A stretch of 43,111 bases of DNA, taken from NCBI RefSeq assembly GCF_014836955.1, contig NZ_JACSPV010000039.1, positions 1-43,111 on the forward strand. The letters run 5' to 3'. The notes under the pieces are model-generated. The model saw only the letters and a list, made by a program, of their open reading frames with translations. It was not told where the DNA came from and did no database searches. Below, one piece after another: positions 43,061 to 43,111 of this stretch. The DNA is from Bacillus norwichensis (GTDB taxonomy: Bacteria > Bacillota > Bacilli > Bacillales > Bacillaceae_C). Within the stretch, counting starts at the first letter, position 1, and every line of letters starts with the position of its first letter. The translations under genes were made by a program, and so were the position numbers.

Positions 43061-43111
43061 TTCCGCTAGAAAGCAATACTTAAGTAAGCCCTCTATTCCT
43101 ATTTTTTAAAA

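Noticed and set aside
1-43111. tRNA, rRNA or integrase genes
   Set aside because: None seen by eye in the window; an integrase for the guaA-linked island would have to be left of position 1 or be lost.

Overview
The window looks like the chromosome of a low-GC, spore-forming Bacillaceae (a Bacillus-like Firmicute). The reasons are the yeaC-yeaD-yebA / guaA / pbuG neighbourhood known from Bacillus subtilis, purine-riboswitch control of pbuG, AGGAGG-type ribosome binding sites, a YkkCD-like SMR pair, and an orphan kinase of the sporulation-kinase type. Almost every gene lies on the minus strand, so transcription runs from high to low coordinates.

Region 1 (about 1-13,400): an AT-rich mobile island next to the 3' end of guaA, a known integration hotspot. 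The conjugation module belongs to the Tn916/ICEBs1 class: two DUF961 proteins (Orf23/Orf22-like), a coupling protein (Orf21/ConQ-like), an oriT-like inverted repeat, a relaxase (MobT/NicK-like), a 29-residue membrane peptide and a TcpD-like protein. The coupling gene and tcpD each carry one frameshift, and no integrase is visible, so the element is decaying or continues beyond the left edge. Its cargo is defence-like: a HEPN-type protein with an RxxxxH motif, a C5-cytosine methyltransferase broken by one in-frame TGA, a Gabija-like pair (OLD-family ATPase/TOPRIM nuclease plus small UvrD-like helicase), a Cys-rich unknown protein, and a DUF4062 protein. A second, heavily decayed coupling-protein gene (11,030-11,771) lies on the far side of the Gabija cargo. 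The island therefore looks built by successive insertions.

Region 2 (about 13,400-28,300): core chromosome. It contains guaA; pbuG behind a guanine riboswitch and terminator; an 18-copy, 40-bp tandem array; and the yeaC-yeaD-yebA set (MoxR ATPase, DUF58 protein, transglutaminase membrane protein). Next comes a tight run of two SMR transporters, an AlkD-like DNA glycosylase, pncA, pncB and nadE (NAD salvage), and then a PAS histidine kinase.

Region 3 (about 28,450-43,000): a catabolic and uptake cluster that fits amines or gamma-glutamylated compounds. It encodes an M20D amidohydrolase, a glutamine-synthetase-like ligase, an M20 deacetylase/peptidase, two class I glutamine-amidotransferase-type hydrolases (one PuuD-like), a FadR-type GntR regulator, a polyamine-type ABC transporter, an oligopeptide-type binding protein with no signal peptide, and an aldehyde dehydrogenase. 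This resembles a Puu-style route (gamma-glutamylate, oxidise, hydrolyse), but no PuuB oxidase is visible. A 3' fragment of a second glutamine-synthetase-like gene remains just before the amidotransferase at 38.5 kb. Copies of a dispersed hairpin repeat lie between these genes, and two of them supply the stop codon of the adjacent gene.
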